Positions 57,515-64,000 of a stretch of 64,000 bases of DNA are shown here, in pieces. The notes under the pieces are model-generated. The model saw nothing but the letters and a program-made list of their open reading frames with translations. It made no database searches and was not told the DNA's origin. The translations under genes were made by a program, and so were the position numbers. The first letter of the stretch is position 1, and each line of letters starts with the position of its first letter. The DNA is from Lactobacillus sp. (GTDB lineage Bacteria > Bacillota > Bacilli > Lactobacillales > Lactobacillaceae): assembly GCA_030530865.1 (NCBI GenBank), contig JAUMUC010000001.1, positions 124,001 to 188,000 on the forward strand, written 5' to 3'.

Positions 57515-58855
57515 ATGAGTTTAATTAAATTTGATTCAAGTAAATTAACACCATTCGTTCATGAAAATGAACTATCTGAAATGCAAGCACTTGTAGATGC
57601 AGCTAACAAGCAATTAGTTGAAAAATCTGGTGCTGGATCAGATTTCTTAGGTTGGGTTGACTTGCCAGTTGACTACGACAAAGAAGAATTTGCTCGTATT
57701 AAGAAAGCAGCTAAGAAGATCCAATCTGATTCTGAAGTTTTAATCGGAATTGGTATCGGTGGATCATACTTAGGTGCACAAGCTGCTATCGAATTCTTAA
57801 AGCCTGCATTTCCTGCAGCCGGTGACAAGAAGTACCCAGAAGTAGTTTTCGCAGGTAACTCACTTTCAGGTTCATACTTATACGACTTGATCAACTGGTT
57901 AGGTGACAGAGACTTCTCTTTGAACGTCATTTCTAAGTCAGGTACTACCACTGAACCATCAGTTGCCTTCCGTGTATTGAAGGATCTTTTGATCAATAAA
58001 TACGGTAAAGAAGAAGCTAACAAGCGTATTTACGCAACTACTGACCGTCAAAAGGGTGCTCTTAAGACTGAAGCAGATGCAGAAGGTTACGAAGAATTTG
58101 TTGTGCCAGATGACTTAGGTGGTCGTTTCTCAGTATTGTCAGCCGTAGGTTTATTACCAATTGCTGCAGCTGGTTGTGACATCGATGCTTTGATGAAGGG
58201 TGCAGCAGATGCTCGTGAAGCATACTTGAACAAGACTGATTTATCAGTAGATTCACCTTACCAATACGCTGCTTTACGTAACATTTTATACAGAAAAGGT
58301 TACACTACTGAATTGCTTGAAAACTATGAACCAACTATCAGAATGTTCGCTGAATGGTGGAAGCAATTAATGGGTGAATCAGAAGGTAAGGACCAAAAAG
58401 GTATTTACCCATCAAGTGCAAACTTTACCACTGACTTACACTCATTAGGTCAATATATCCAAGAAGGTCGTCGTAACTTAATGGAAACTGTTGTTAGAGT
58501 TGTTGACCCAACTCACGACGTAACTATTCCAGACGATGAAAAGAACCTTGACGGTTTGAACTTCTTGAGTGGCAAGACTATGAACTACGTAAATGAACGT
58601 GCTTACGAAGGTGTAGTTTTAGCCCACACTGATGGTGGTGTTCCAGTTATGACAGTTAACATTCCTGATCAAACTGAACACACATTAGGTTACATGATTT
58701 ACTTCTTTGAAGTAGCAGTTGCTATTTCAGGTTACTTGAACGGTATTAACCCATTCAACCAACCGGGTGTTGAAGAATACAAGCGTAACATGTTCGGTTT
58801 ATTGAACAAGCCAGGTTACGAAGATCTTCACGCAGACTTGAAGAAGCGTCTTTAA
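57515..58855 (+). CDS. pgi: Glucose-6-phosphate isomerase
   Basis: Interconverts glucose 6-phosphate and fructose 6-phosphate. SIS-fold segments [18 protein letters not shown] and [16 protein letters not shown] bind the sugar phosphate; the catalytic Glu lies in [16 protein letters not shown], and [12 protein letters not shown] is the C-terminal signature. 446 residues. Highly biased codon use like the other glycolytic genes. Confidence 0.98.
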   Translation: MSLIKFDSSKLTPFVHENELSEMQALVDAANKQLVEKSGAGSDFLGWVDLPVDYDKEEFARIKKAAKKIQSDSEVLIGIGIGGSYLGAQAAIEFLKPAFPAAGDKKYPEVVFAGNSLSGSYLYDLINWLGDRDFSLNVISKSGTTTEPSVAFRVLKDLLINKYGKEEANKRIYATTDRQKGALKTEADAEGYEEFVVPDDLGGRFSVLSAVGLLPIAAAGCDIDALMKGAADAREAYLNKTDLSVDSPYQYAALRNILYRKGYTTELLENYEPTIRMFAEWWKQLMGESEGKDQKGIYPSSANFTTDLHSLGQYIQEGRRNLMETVVRVVDPTHDVTIPDDEKNLDGLNFLSGKTMNYVNERAYEGVVLAHTDGGVPVMTVNIPDQTEHTLGYMIYFFEVAVAISGYLNGINPFNQPGVEEYKRNMFGLLNKPGYEDLHADLKKRL

Positions 58856-58862
58856 TCTTAAT

Positions 58863-58896
58863 AAAAAGCTCATGGCAAATTGCCTGAGCTTTTTTA
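58863..58896 (+). terminator. Rho-independent terminator after pgi
   Basis: AAAAAGCTCA and GGCA pair with TGCC and TGAGCTTTTT around an AAT loop; T tract. Confidence 0.9.
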
Positions 58897-58920
58897 TTTA
58901 TCAAATAATATATTTTTTAA

Positions 58921-58934
58921 AGAAAACGTTTACA
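58921..58934 (+). promoter_or_regulatory. Putative cre (CcpA) site overlapping the -35 box
   Basis: AGAAAACGTTTACA matches the cre consensus TGWAANCGNTNWCA at every defined position but the first. It covers the -35 hexamer of the promoter at 58929-58957, a position expected to cause catabolite repression. Confidence 0.68.
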
Positions 58935-58957
58935 CATTTTTCGTATAGAACTATAAT
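58929..58957 (+). promoter_or_regulatory. Strong sigma-A promoter of the 57-codon gene
   Basis: TTTACA (58929-58934), 17-base spacer, perfect TATAAT (58952-58957), 22 bases before the start codon. Confidence 0.85.
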
Positions 58958-58979
58958 ATGAATTGAGGGGGATAATGAA

Positions 58980-59153
58980 ATGTGTACTAATAATCTTTAT
59001 TTAAAAATTTTGTGGGTAGTTCTTTACGGAATCACTCTTTATGTAACTGTTTTTGGTGATATGATGCATGCAATGTACTGGATGGCAGGAACAATGTTTG
59101 TTCAAGCTGTTGTTGATGTAGTTGAATGCTTGATTCACAAAAACAAGTGCTAA
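58980..59153 (+). CDS. 57-residue membrane protein, unknown function
   Basis: A short frame with ATG 58980 placed 8 bases after GAGGGGG. It begins MCTNNLYLKILWVVLYGITL, then a first hydrophobic helix (to about residue 24), a polar turn with GDMMHAMYW, a second helix (TMFVQAVVDVVECL) and a basic end HKNKC. Three cysteines (2, 50, 57). Strong promoter, cre site upstream and a dedicated terminator downstream support a real gene. I do not recognise the family; holin-like or small stress-type membrane protein are possibilities only. Confidence 0.78.
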   Translation: MCTNNLYLKILWVVLYGITLYVTVFGDMMHAMYWMAGTMFVQAVVDVVECLIHKNKC

Positions 59154-59166
59154 TTAGTTGAATGAT

Positions 59167-59197
59167 AAAAACCTCAGCTTAGCTGAGGTTTTTATTT
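59167..59197 (+). terminator. Bidirectional terminator
   Basis: Thirteen-base palindromic arms AAAAACCTCAGCT / AGCTGAGGTTTTT serving the 57-codon gene and the converging hydrolase. Confidence 0.9.
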
Positions 59198-60190
59198 GTT
59201 TTCATCGATAAATTGTTGAATAATTTTGCTACGCATTGTTAAGAAAATTTGATTATGCACAGATGGATGAATGCGGTTGCTAAGTAAAACTAGGCCACTT
59301 TGATTGGCTGGATCCAATACTAATAGGGTACCTGTAAAACCAGTATGACAAATAGCATAATGATCACCATTTGGAATTAGATCCCATACCCAGCTTCTGG
59401 CATGTTCAACTTTGCTAGAAGTATGGTCTTTGAATAGTTCTTGGCGCATTTTTTCGCTATAAGGATTTTGCTGATTAATGCCCAAGATACTTTTAGAAAA
59501 GTTCAACATATCATGCATAGTACTAAAAGCACCAGCACTACCGCAATCTTTACCAAGTTGTCTGGCTTTAATATCATGTACTATTCCTTGAAAAGCGTGT
59601 CCATTTTCAACTGCGGTTGGAATAGTTTCGGCAGGATCTGGATGGAAACAAGTTTGTGCAAAACCCATGCGCTTGAAGAGATCACTACCTAATTCTTGCA
59701 CAGATTTTCCACAAATCTGTTTTAAAATCAAACCTAGCAGGATGAAATTAGTGTCACTATAACGCATAAAAGTATCAAATTCATCAGTGACTGGTAGATT
59801 AATAAGGGCATTGATTAACTCATCATGATTTAACTGATCACGGTTTGGAATCCAACCTCGAATGCCACTTGTGTGAGTGAGTAAATGTCGGATTTGAACA
59901 CGATGGTCAGAAAATGCTGGTAAGTACTTGTTAATCGGATCATTGAAGTCCAAGTTTCCTAACTCTACTTGTTCAAGCACCAATTGCGTAGTACAAACTA
60001 CTTTAGTTAAGCTTGCTAAATCATAATAGGCAAATGGATCTAGTTGCTTAAGCTCTGGGTAGATTGCACTGTTACCAATAGTTGACGTGAAGACTTGTTC
60101 ACGATTAAAAAAAGCATAATGAACGCCTGGTACAATTCCTTCTGTTACTAGGCTGTCAATAAGTTGTCCGGTTTTGTGAAATGTTAACAT
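59192..60190 (-). CDS. Serine hydrolase of the beta-lactamase/penicillin-binding-protein class C fold
   Basis: 332 residues from ATG 60190, 9 bases after AAAGG; ATG 60199 overlaps that site. Nucleophile motif SLTK in YYDLASLTKVVCTTQ, the Tyr motif YSDTNFILLG and a C-terminal HTGFTG in place of KTG are those of family S12/AmpC-like hydrolases. No signal peptide, so probably cytoplasmic; such proteins act as esterases or D-aminopeptidases more often than beta-lactamases. A perfect -10 TATAAT (minus strand, near 60220) lies upstream. Confidence 0.88.
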   Translation of the reverse strand: MLTFHKTGQLIDSLVTEGIVPGVHYAFFNREQVFTSTIGNSAIYPELKQLDPFAYYDLASLTKVVCTTQLVLEQVELGNLDFNDPINKYLPAFSDHRVQIRHLLTHTSGIRGWIPNRDQLNHDELINALINLPVTDEFDTFMRYSDTNFILLGLILKQICGKSVQELGSDLFKRMGFAQTCFHPDPAETIPTAVENGHAFQGIVHDIKARQLGKDCGSAGAFSTMHDMLNFSKSILGINQQNPYSEKMRQELFKDHTSSKVEHARSWVWDLIPNGDHYAICHTGFTGTLLVLDPANQSGLVLLSNRIHPSVHNQIFLTMRSKIIQQFIDENK

Positions 60191-60230
60191 AGCAGGCATC
60201 CTTTCGTTAGACTTATTATACTATCTGTTC

Positions 60231-60259
60231 TTGACATTACTAGGCTAAAGTAGAATAAT
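60231..60259 (+). promoter_or_regulatory. Promoter of the tRNA pair
   Basis: Perfect TTGACA (60231-60236), 17-base spacer, AATAAT (60254-60259), 13 bases before the first tRNA. Confidence 0.78.
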
Positions 60260-60272
60260 TACACATGTATCT

Positions 60273-60344
60273 TGCCCGTTGGTCAAATGGTTAAGACGTC
60301 ACCCTCTCAAGGTGGAGTTGCGAGTTCGATTCTCGTACGGGCGA
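60273..60344 (+). tRNA. tRNA-Glu (anticodon CTC)
   Basis: 72 nt. Acceptor TGCCCGT pairs with ACGGGCG (T1-G72 wobble), anticodon stem TCACC/GGTGG with loop CTCTCAA, anticodon CTC reading GAG; T arm GCGAG-TTCGATT-CTCGT. No encoded CCA. GAG is rare in these genes, where GAA dominates. Confidence 0.92.
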
Positions 60345-60350
60345 TCTGAC

Positions 60351-60423
60351 TGGGATATAGCCAAACTGGTAAGGCAGTGGACTCTGACTCCATAATTTTC
60401 CGGTTCGAGCCCGGATATCCCAA
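60351..60423 (+). tRNA. tRNA-Gln (anticodon CTG)
   Basis: 73 nt. Acceptor TGGGATA / TATCCCA, anticodon stem GTGGA/TCCAT with loop CTCTGAC, anticodon CTG reading CAG; T arm CCGG-TTCGAGC-CCGG. Six bases after tRNA-Glu, same transcript. Confidence 0.93.
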
Positions 60424-60432
60424 TTGAAAAAG

Positions 60433-60463
60433 AAAAGGCGAAGCAAGTTGCTTCGTCTTTTTT
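60433..60463 (+). terminator. Bidirectional terminator between the tRNA pair and murT
   Basis: GGCGAAGC / GCTTCGTC stem (one G-T pair) with AAGTT loop, A tract before and T tract after. Confidence 0.85.
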
Positions 60464-61796
60464 ATTTGAGATAGCCTTTTTCACGTAATTGCTTTCTTAA
60501 ATCAAGCATGGCCGTGTAAGTTGATAAAATGTAAACTTTACCTTCAGGCAGTTCTTTAATTCGATCCGATAATTTGTTAAAGTCACTTTCAACCGTCATG
60601 GCTTTTTTATCAAAACCAGCAATTCGTAAGCGAAGAGCCATATCTTCATAACGCAATCCTCCAACAAGAGTTGCCTTGATATGTGTTTGATTCATTTGCT
60701 CAAATTGAGCATCCCAAATCCATGAAGTGTCGATTCCATCAGCGTGATTAGCGTTTAAGAGTGCGACTAATGAATATTGATCTGTTTCTGTATCAATCAA
60801 ACGAATAACTTCATCTAATCCTACTGGATTTTTAACAAGGATCAAATTGATATCATGATTGCCAATTTTAATTAATTCTTGACGACCGAAGATGCGAAGA
60901 TTGTTGTTAAAACTTTCATCAATTTCATCATCAGTTACGCCAAAAGTTCTAGCTGTAGCATATGCTGCGAGGGCATTATAAATATTAAAAGTCCCACCCA
61001 AAGCTAGTTGATAATTATGCTGACCAATTTCAAATTCCAAATGGTTAGGCTTTTCATCAATGATTTTTTCAACCCAATAATCAAGTTCAGGACGACTAAA
61101 ATGACAGTTAGGGCAGATGAAACTTCCTAAGTTGGCATAAACACGACTCTTGAATTCTAAAATGTGTTGGCATTTAGGACAAAGTACACCGTCTGTGTTG
61201 ACTGGAGCGTGAATAGCTTCACCTTCTGGTAATTTAAAGCCGTAAGTAACTTTTGGATTTGGTAAATCAACACTTGAAAAGATATTGGCATCAGCATTGA
61301 AAATGACAGTGGCTTCAGGTGATAATTTAATTCCATCAACGATCTTTTCATAAGTTGTATAAATTTCACCATAACGATCCATTTGATCACGAAAGATGTT
61401 GGTTAAAACGAACGCCTTGGGCTTCACCAATTGAGTAACTTTCTTAACGTTGGCTTCATCAACTTCTAGTACCGCGATTTTTCGCTTGCTTTTACTATTG
61501 TGGCCTGTAATAAAAGCGGTAGTGATTCCTTGTTGCATGTTTGAACCACTTGGGTTAGTTAAAATATGACCGTATTTTTTAGATAAGGCTTTAACAATTA
61601 ATGAAGTTGTCATGGTTTTTCCATTAGTACCAGTGACAATGATAGTTTCATAATCTGCACTCAAGTGATCTAGAATTGCTGGATCAATTTTAGTAGCAAT
61701 TTTTCCTGGAAAACTAGTACCACCATGAAAAATATTTTGTAAAACAAAATGTGATGATTGACCGGCTAATTTGGCAATCTTTGCTCTTAAGTTCAT
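60462..61796 (-). CDS. murT: Lipid II isoglutaminyl synthase subunit MurT
   Basis: Mur-ligase-like subunit that, with the amidotransferase GatD, amidates glutamate in the lipid II stem peptide. 444 residues: ATP loop VTGTNGKTMTTSLI, LEVDEANVKKV, the MurT-specific zinc ribbon (LCPKCQHIL ... FICPNCHFS) and a C-terminal DUF1727 domain (NPVGLDEVIRLI, DAQFEQMN). CTAGGAGAATTTTA precedes ATG 61796. GatD normally follows murT; here tRNA genes and a terminator do. Confidence 0.94.
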   Translation of the reverse strand: MNLRAKIAKLAGQSSHFVLQNIFHGGTSFPGKIATKIDPAILDHLSADYETIIVTGTNGKTMTTSLIVKALSKKYGHILTNPSGSNMQQGITTAFITGHNSKSKRKIAVLEVDEANVKKVTQLVKPKAFVLTNIFRDQMDRYGEIYTTYEKIVDGIKLSPEATVIFNADANIFSSVDLPNPKVTYGFKLPEGEAIHAPVNTDGVLCPKCQHILEFKSRVYANLGSFICPNCHFSRPELDYWVEKIIDEKPNHLEFEIGQHNYQLALGGTFNIYNALAAYATARTFGVTDDEIDESFNNNLRIFGRQELIKIGNHDINLILVKNPVGLDEVIRLIDTETDQYSLVALLNANHADGIDTSWIWDAQFEQMNQTHIKATLVGGLRYEDMALRLRIAGFDKKAMTVESDFNKLSDRIKELPEGKVYILSTYTAMLDLRKQLREKGYLK

Positions 61797-61916
61797 TAAA
61801 ATTCTCCTAGTAAATATCCTTGTTTAATATTAGCATATTTTTTTACTTCTTTTTCTGCAGAAAATGTAATTTTCATCTATACTATTAAACAGTGATAATT
61901 AAAGGAGAGCAACAAA

Positions 61917-62519
61917 ATGGCACAATTATTTTTTAGATATGGCGCTATGAGTAGCGGAAAGTCAATTGAAATCTTGAAAGTGGCCCATAATTATGAAGCC
62001 CAACATCGTAAAATTGTCTTATTAACTAGTAGTTTAGATACTCGTAGTGGTCAAGGAATTGTAGCCAGCCGAATTGGTTTGCGTAAGGAAGCAGTTTGTG
62101 TTGATGATCAAATGAACATTTTTGAATATGTTTCTAAGCTAAATCAAGAGGATATTGCTAACGGTGATGGTAAAATTGCTTGTGTATTGATTGATGAAGC
62201 TCAATTTTTGAAAAAACATCACGTTTTAGAATGTACTAAAATTGTTGATGAATTGGGTATTCCTGTCATGACCTTTGGTTTAAAGAATGATTTCCAAAAT
62301 CACTTATTTGAAGGTAGTGAATATTTGCTAATTTATTCAGATAAAATTGAAGAAATGAAGACAATTTGTCATTATTGTGGACGTAAGGCCATGATGAACC
62401 TTAGAATTAATAATGGCGAACCTGTTTATGAAGGTGAACAAGTTCAAATAGGCGGAGACGAATCTTATTACCCAACTTGTCGTTTCCACTACTATCATCC
62501 AGGTGAAGAACGTAAATAA
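61917..62519 (+). CDS. tdk: Thymidine kinase
   Basis: Salvage enzyme phosphorylating thymidine. P-loop [15 protein letters not shown] at the N terminus, Walker B-like VLIDEAQFL, lasso/zinc region with Cys pairs (CHYCGRKA and a later Cys in PTCRFHY). 200 residues. AAAGGAGAGCAACAAA precedes the ATG. Upstream is a perfect 14-base palindrome (61851-61864). prfA follows after 24 bases. Confidence 0.96.
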   Translation: MAQLFFRYGAMSSGKSIEILKVAHNYEAQHRKIVLLTSSLDTRSGQGIVASRIGLRKEAVCVDDQMNIFEYVSKLNQEDIANGDGKIACVLIDEAQFLKKHHVLECTKIVDELGIPVMTFGLKNDFQNHLFEGSEYLLIYSDKIEEMKTICHYCGRKAMMNLRINNGEPVYEGEQVQIGGDESYYPTCRFHYYHPGEERK

Positions 62520-62543
62520 TTTTTGAAGGAGTACTAATAAAAC

Positions 62544-63629
62544 ATGGATAAAGTGATGGCACAACTAGAATCACTAGTTGCTCATTATGAAGAATTACAA
62601 GAAATGATGGCTGACCCTGAAGTCATCAATGATACTAAGCGCTACATGGAAATCTCTAAAGAAGAAGCAGATTTGCGTGAAGTTGTTGGTAAGTATCGTA
62701 AATACAAGTCAGATAAGGAAGAATTGGCTAACTTAAAAGAATTGCTTGCCAGTGAAACAGACGCCGACTTAGTTGAAATGGCTAAAGCTGAACGAAGTGA
62801 CTTAGAAGATGAAGTAGCTAAGTTGGAAGATGAAATCAAGATTTTGATGCTTCCTAAAGACCCTAATGATAATAAAGATATCATTATGGAAATTCGTGGT
62901 GCTGCTGGTGGGGATGAAGCTTCATTATTTGCTGGTGACTTACTCAGAATGTATGAAAAATACGCTGAAACTCAAGGCTGGAAAGTTTCAATGATCGACT
63001 CAGAACAAACTGAAGTTGGTGGTTACAAGCACGTTGCTGTGATGATTAATGGTGATAATGTTTACAGCAAGTTGAAGTTTGAAAATGGTGCCCACCGTGT
63101 CCAAAGAATTCCAGTAACTGAATCACAAGGACGGGTGCACACTTCAACTGCCACTGTAGCGGTTATGCCAGAGTATGAACAAGTTGACATTGATATCGAT
63201 CCAAAGGATATTCGGGTTGATGTTTACCGTTCAAGTGGTGCTGGTGGACAACACATTAACAAAACTAGTTCAGCTGTTAGAATGACCCACTTGCCAACTG
63301 GTATTGTTGTTGCAATGCAAGATCAACGTAGTCAACAACAAAACCGTGAAAAGGCAATGGAAATTTTGAAGACACGTGTTTATGACTACTACGAAAGTCA
63401 AAACCAAGCCAGTTATGATGCTGAAAGAAAGAGTGCAGTAGGTACAGGGGATCGAAGCGAAAGAATTAGAACTTACAACTATCCTCAAAACCGAGTAACT
63501 GACCACCGAATTGGTTTAACTTTGAATAAGCTAGACCGCATTATGGAAGGTGATTTAGGTGAAGTTATTGACGCTCTTATCTTGTATAACCAAACTAAGC
63601 AATTAGAGGAGTTGGCAGATAATGCCTAA
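62544..63629 (+). CDS. prfA: Peptide chain release factor 1
   Basis: Recognises UAA and UAG. The PxT-type recognition tripeptide is PVT in [14 protein letters not shown], and the catalytic GGQ is in [15 protein letters not shown]. 361 residues. TGAAGGAGTACT precedes the ATG. It overlaps prmC by 8 bases; PrmC methylates the GGQ glutamine of this factor and of RF2 (prfB at 1780). Confidence 0.97.
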   Translation: MDKVMAQLESLVAHYEELQEMMADPEVINDTKRYMEISKEEADLREVVGKYRKYKSDKEELANLKELLASETDADLVEMAKAERSDLEDEVAKLEDEIKILMLPKDPNDNKDIIMEIRGAAGGDEASLFAGDLLRMYEKYAETQGWKVSMIDSEQTEVGGYKHVAVMINGDNVYSKLKFENGAHRVQRIPVTESQGRVHTSTATVAVMPEYEQVDIDIDPKDIRVDVYRSSGAGGQHINKTSSAVRMTHLPTGIVVAMQDQRSQQQNREKAMEILKTRVYDYYESQNQASYDAERKSAVGTGDRSERIRTYNYPQNRVTDHRIGLTLNKLDRIMEGDLGEVIDALILYNQTKQLEELADNA

Positions 63630-64000
63630 AATTACAGATTTTATCACGAAGAATTTGCAAGATTTTCCCAATATTAAACAGGATGACCTTGAATATGTGA
63701 TAACTGAACGCATGGAATTAACTCCAAGCGAGTTCGAGATGAAAAAGTCAGAAGAACTAACTGATGACTTAGCTAAACAACTAAAAAAGGATCTCAAGAA
63801 ATTAAATCGTGGTGTTTCTCCGCAATACATTATCGGTTACTCATGGTTTTATGGCATGAAAATCGAAGTGCAAAGAGGGGTACTAATTCCACGCTTTGAA
63901 ACTGAAGAACTAGTGCATTGGGCTAGTGAAAATGTTAAAGCTGACGATCGTGTTTTGGATTTGGGAACAGGTTCAGGTTGCATTACAGTTGCTTTGCATA
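63622..64000 (+). CDS. prmC: Release factor glutamine methyltransferase PrmC (3' end outside window)
   Basis: Begins at ATG 63622 inside prfA (GAGGAG upstream) and runs off the window after 126 codons. Visible are the N-terminal helical domain ([16 protein letters not shown]), [15 protein letters not shown], and [17 protein letters not shown] followed by the SAM motif [15 protein letters not shown]. The NPPY active-site motif lies beyond the end. Confidence 0.93.
   Translation, partial: MPKITDFITKNLQDFPNIKQDDLEYVITERMELTPSEFEMKKSEELTDDLAKQLKKDLKKLNRGVSPQYIIGYSWFYGMKIEVQRGVLIPRFETEELVHWASENVKADDRVLDLGTGSGCITVALH

Noticed and set aside
57673..58023. 116-codon antisense frame in pgi
   Set aside because: Shadow of the biased pgi codons; no promoter or ribosome-binding site.
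58975..59004. 9-codon frame starting at ATG 58975
   Set aside because: Only 3 bases from the ribosome-binding site; the ATG at 58980 has normal spacing and opens the longer frame.

Overview
The window is a low-GC, strongly AT-ending-codon chromosomal segment of a Lactobacillus. Gene order (secA-prfB-hprK-lgt-gpsA-trxB, uvrBA-rapZ-yvcK-whiA, clpP, cggR-gap-pgk-tpiA, potABCD, cdaAR-glmM-glmS, comG operon, ssrA, prfA-prmC), SlpA-era style secreted basic proteins and the tmRNA tag ending SYAVAA point to the L. acidophilus/delbrueckii group; I do not call a species. Almost everything is core genome. I see no insertion sequence, prophage or CRISPR array.

Layout. 1-8.7 kb: end of secA, prfB with its programmed frameshift, a small membrane protein, hprK (carbon catabolite control), lgt, gpsA, trxB and a phosphoglucomutase. 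8.8-16.5 kb: uvrB-uvrA, then rapZ-yvcK-whiA. 16.6-20.8 kb: an amino-acid permease and, converging on it, clpP; between them sits a two-gene block (DUF3737 beta-helix protein and MalY/PatB aminotransferase) bracketed by two nearly identical 38-bp terminator repeats. clpP has a clear sigma-A promoter and a CIRCE-like HrcA operator. 21.0-23.5 kb: a secreted basic protein with highly optimised codons plus a bactoprenol glycosyltransferase. 23.5-28.0 kb: tRNA-Arg(CCG) and the glycolytic cluster cggR-gap-pgk-tpiA with a CggR-type operator and a terminator-like hairpin between gap and pgk. 28-41 kb: ung, pta, tsaE, a DnaQ-like exonuclease, murB-potABCD, cdaA-cdaR-glmM and glmS. 41-44 kb: HAD phosphatase, a CopY-type repressor without a copper pump beside it, and a second permease. 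44-50.6 kb: yebC, the comG pseudopilus operon (including an unlisted 44-codon last gene), a YtxK-like methyltransferase and ackA. 50.6-51 kb: tmRNA. 51-54.6 kb: manA and an SdpI-like protein translationally coupled to a response regulator and sensor kinase. 54.6-58.9 kb: LtaS-type lipoteichoic acid synthase, VanZ-like protein, pgi. 58.9-60.5 kb: a 57-codon membrane protein behind a strong promoter overlapped by a cre site, a beta-lactamase-fold hydrolase, and tandem tRNA-Glu(CTC)/tRNA-Gln(CTG). 60.5-64 kb: murT (no gatD beside it), tdk, prfA and the start of prmC.

Together the genes cover glycolysis and its control (CcpA/HPr kinase, CggR, RapZ/YvcK), cell-envelope precursor supply (glmM, glmS, murB, murT, ltaS, c-di-AMP), translation termination and rescue (prfA, prfB, ssrA), DNA repair, and competence. 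The observations I consider most worth a second look are the cre-controlled 57-codon gene, the 38-bp repeats framing the DUF3737-patB block, the CIRCE-like site at clpP, the complete-looking comG operon with a minimal last gene, the set of three C34 tRNAs for rare G-ending codons, and the SdpI-like protein coupled to a two-component system. I found no convincing entirely new multi-gene system.
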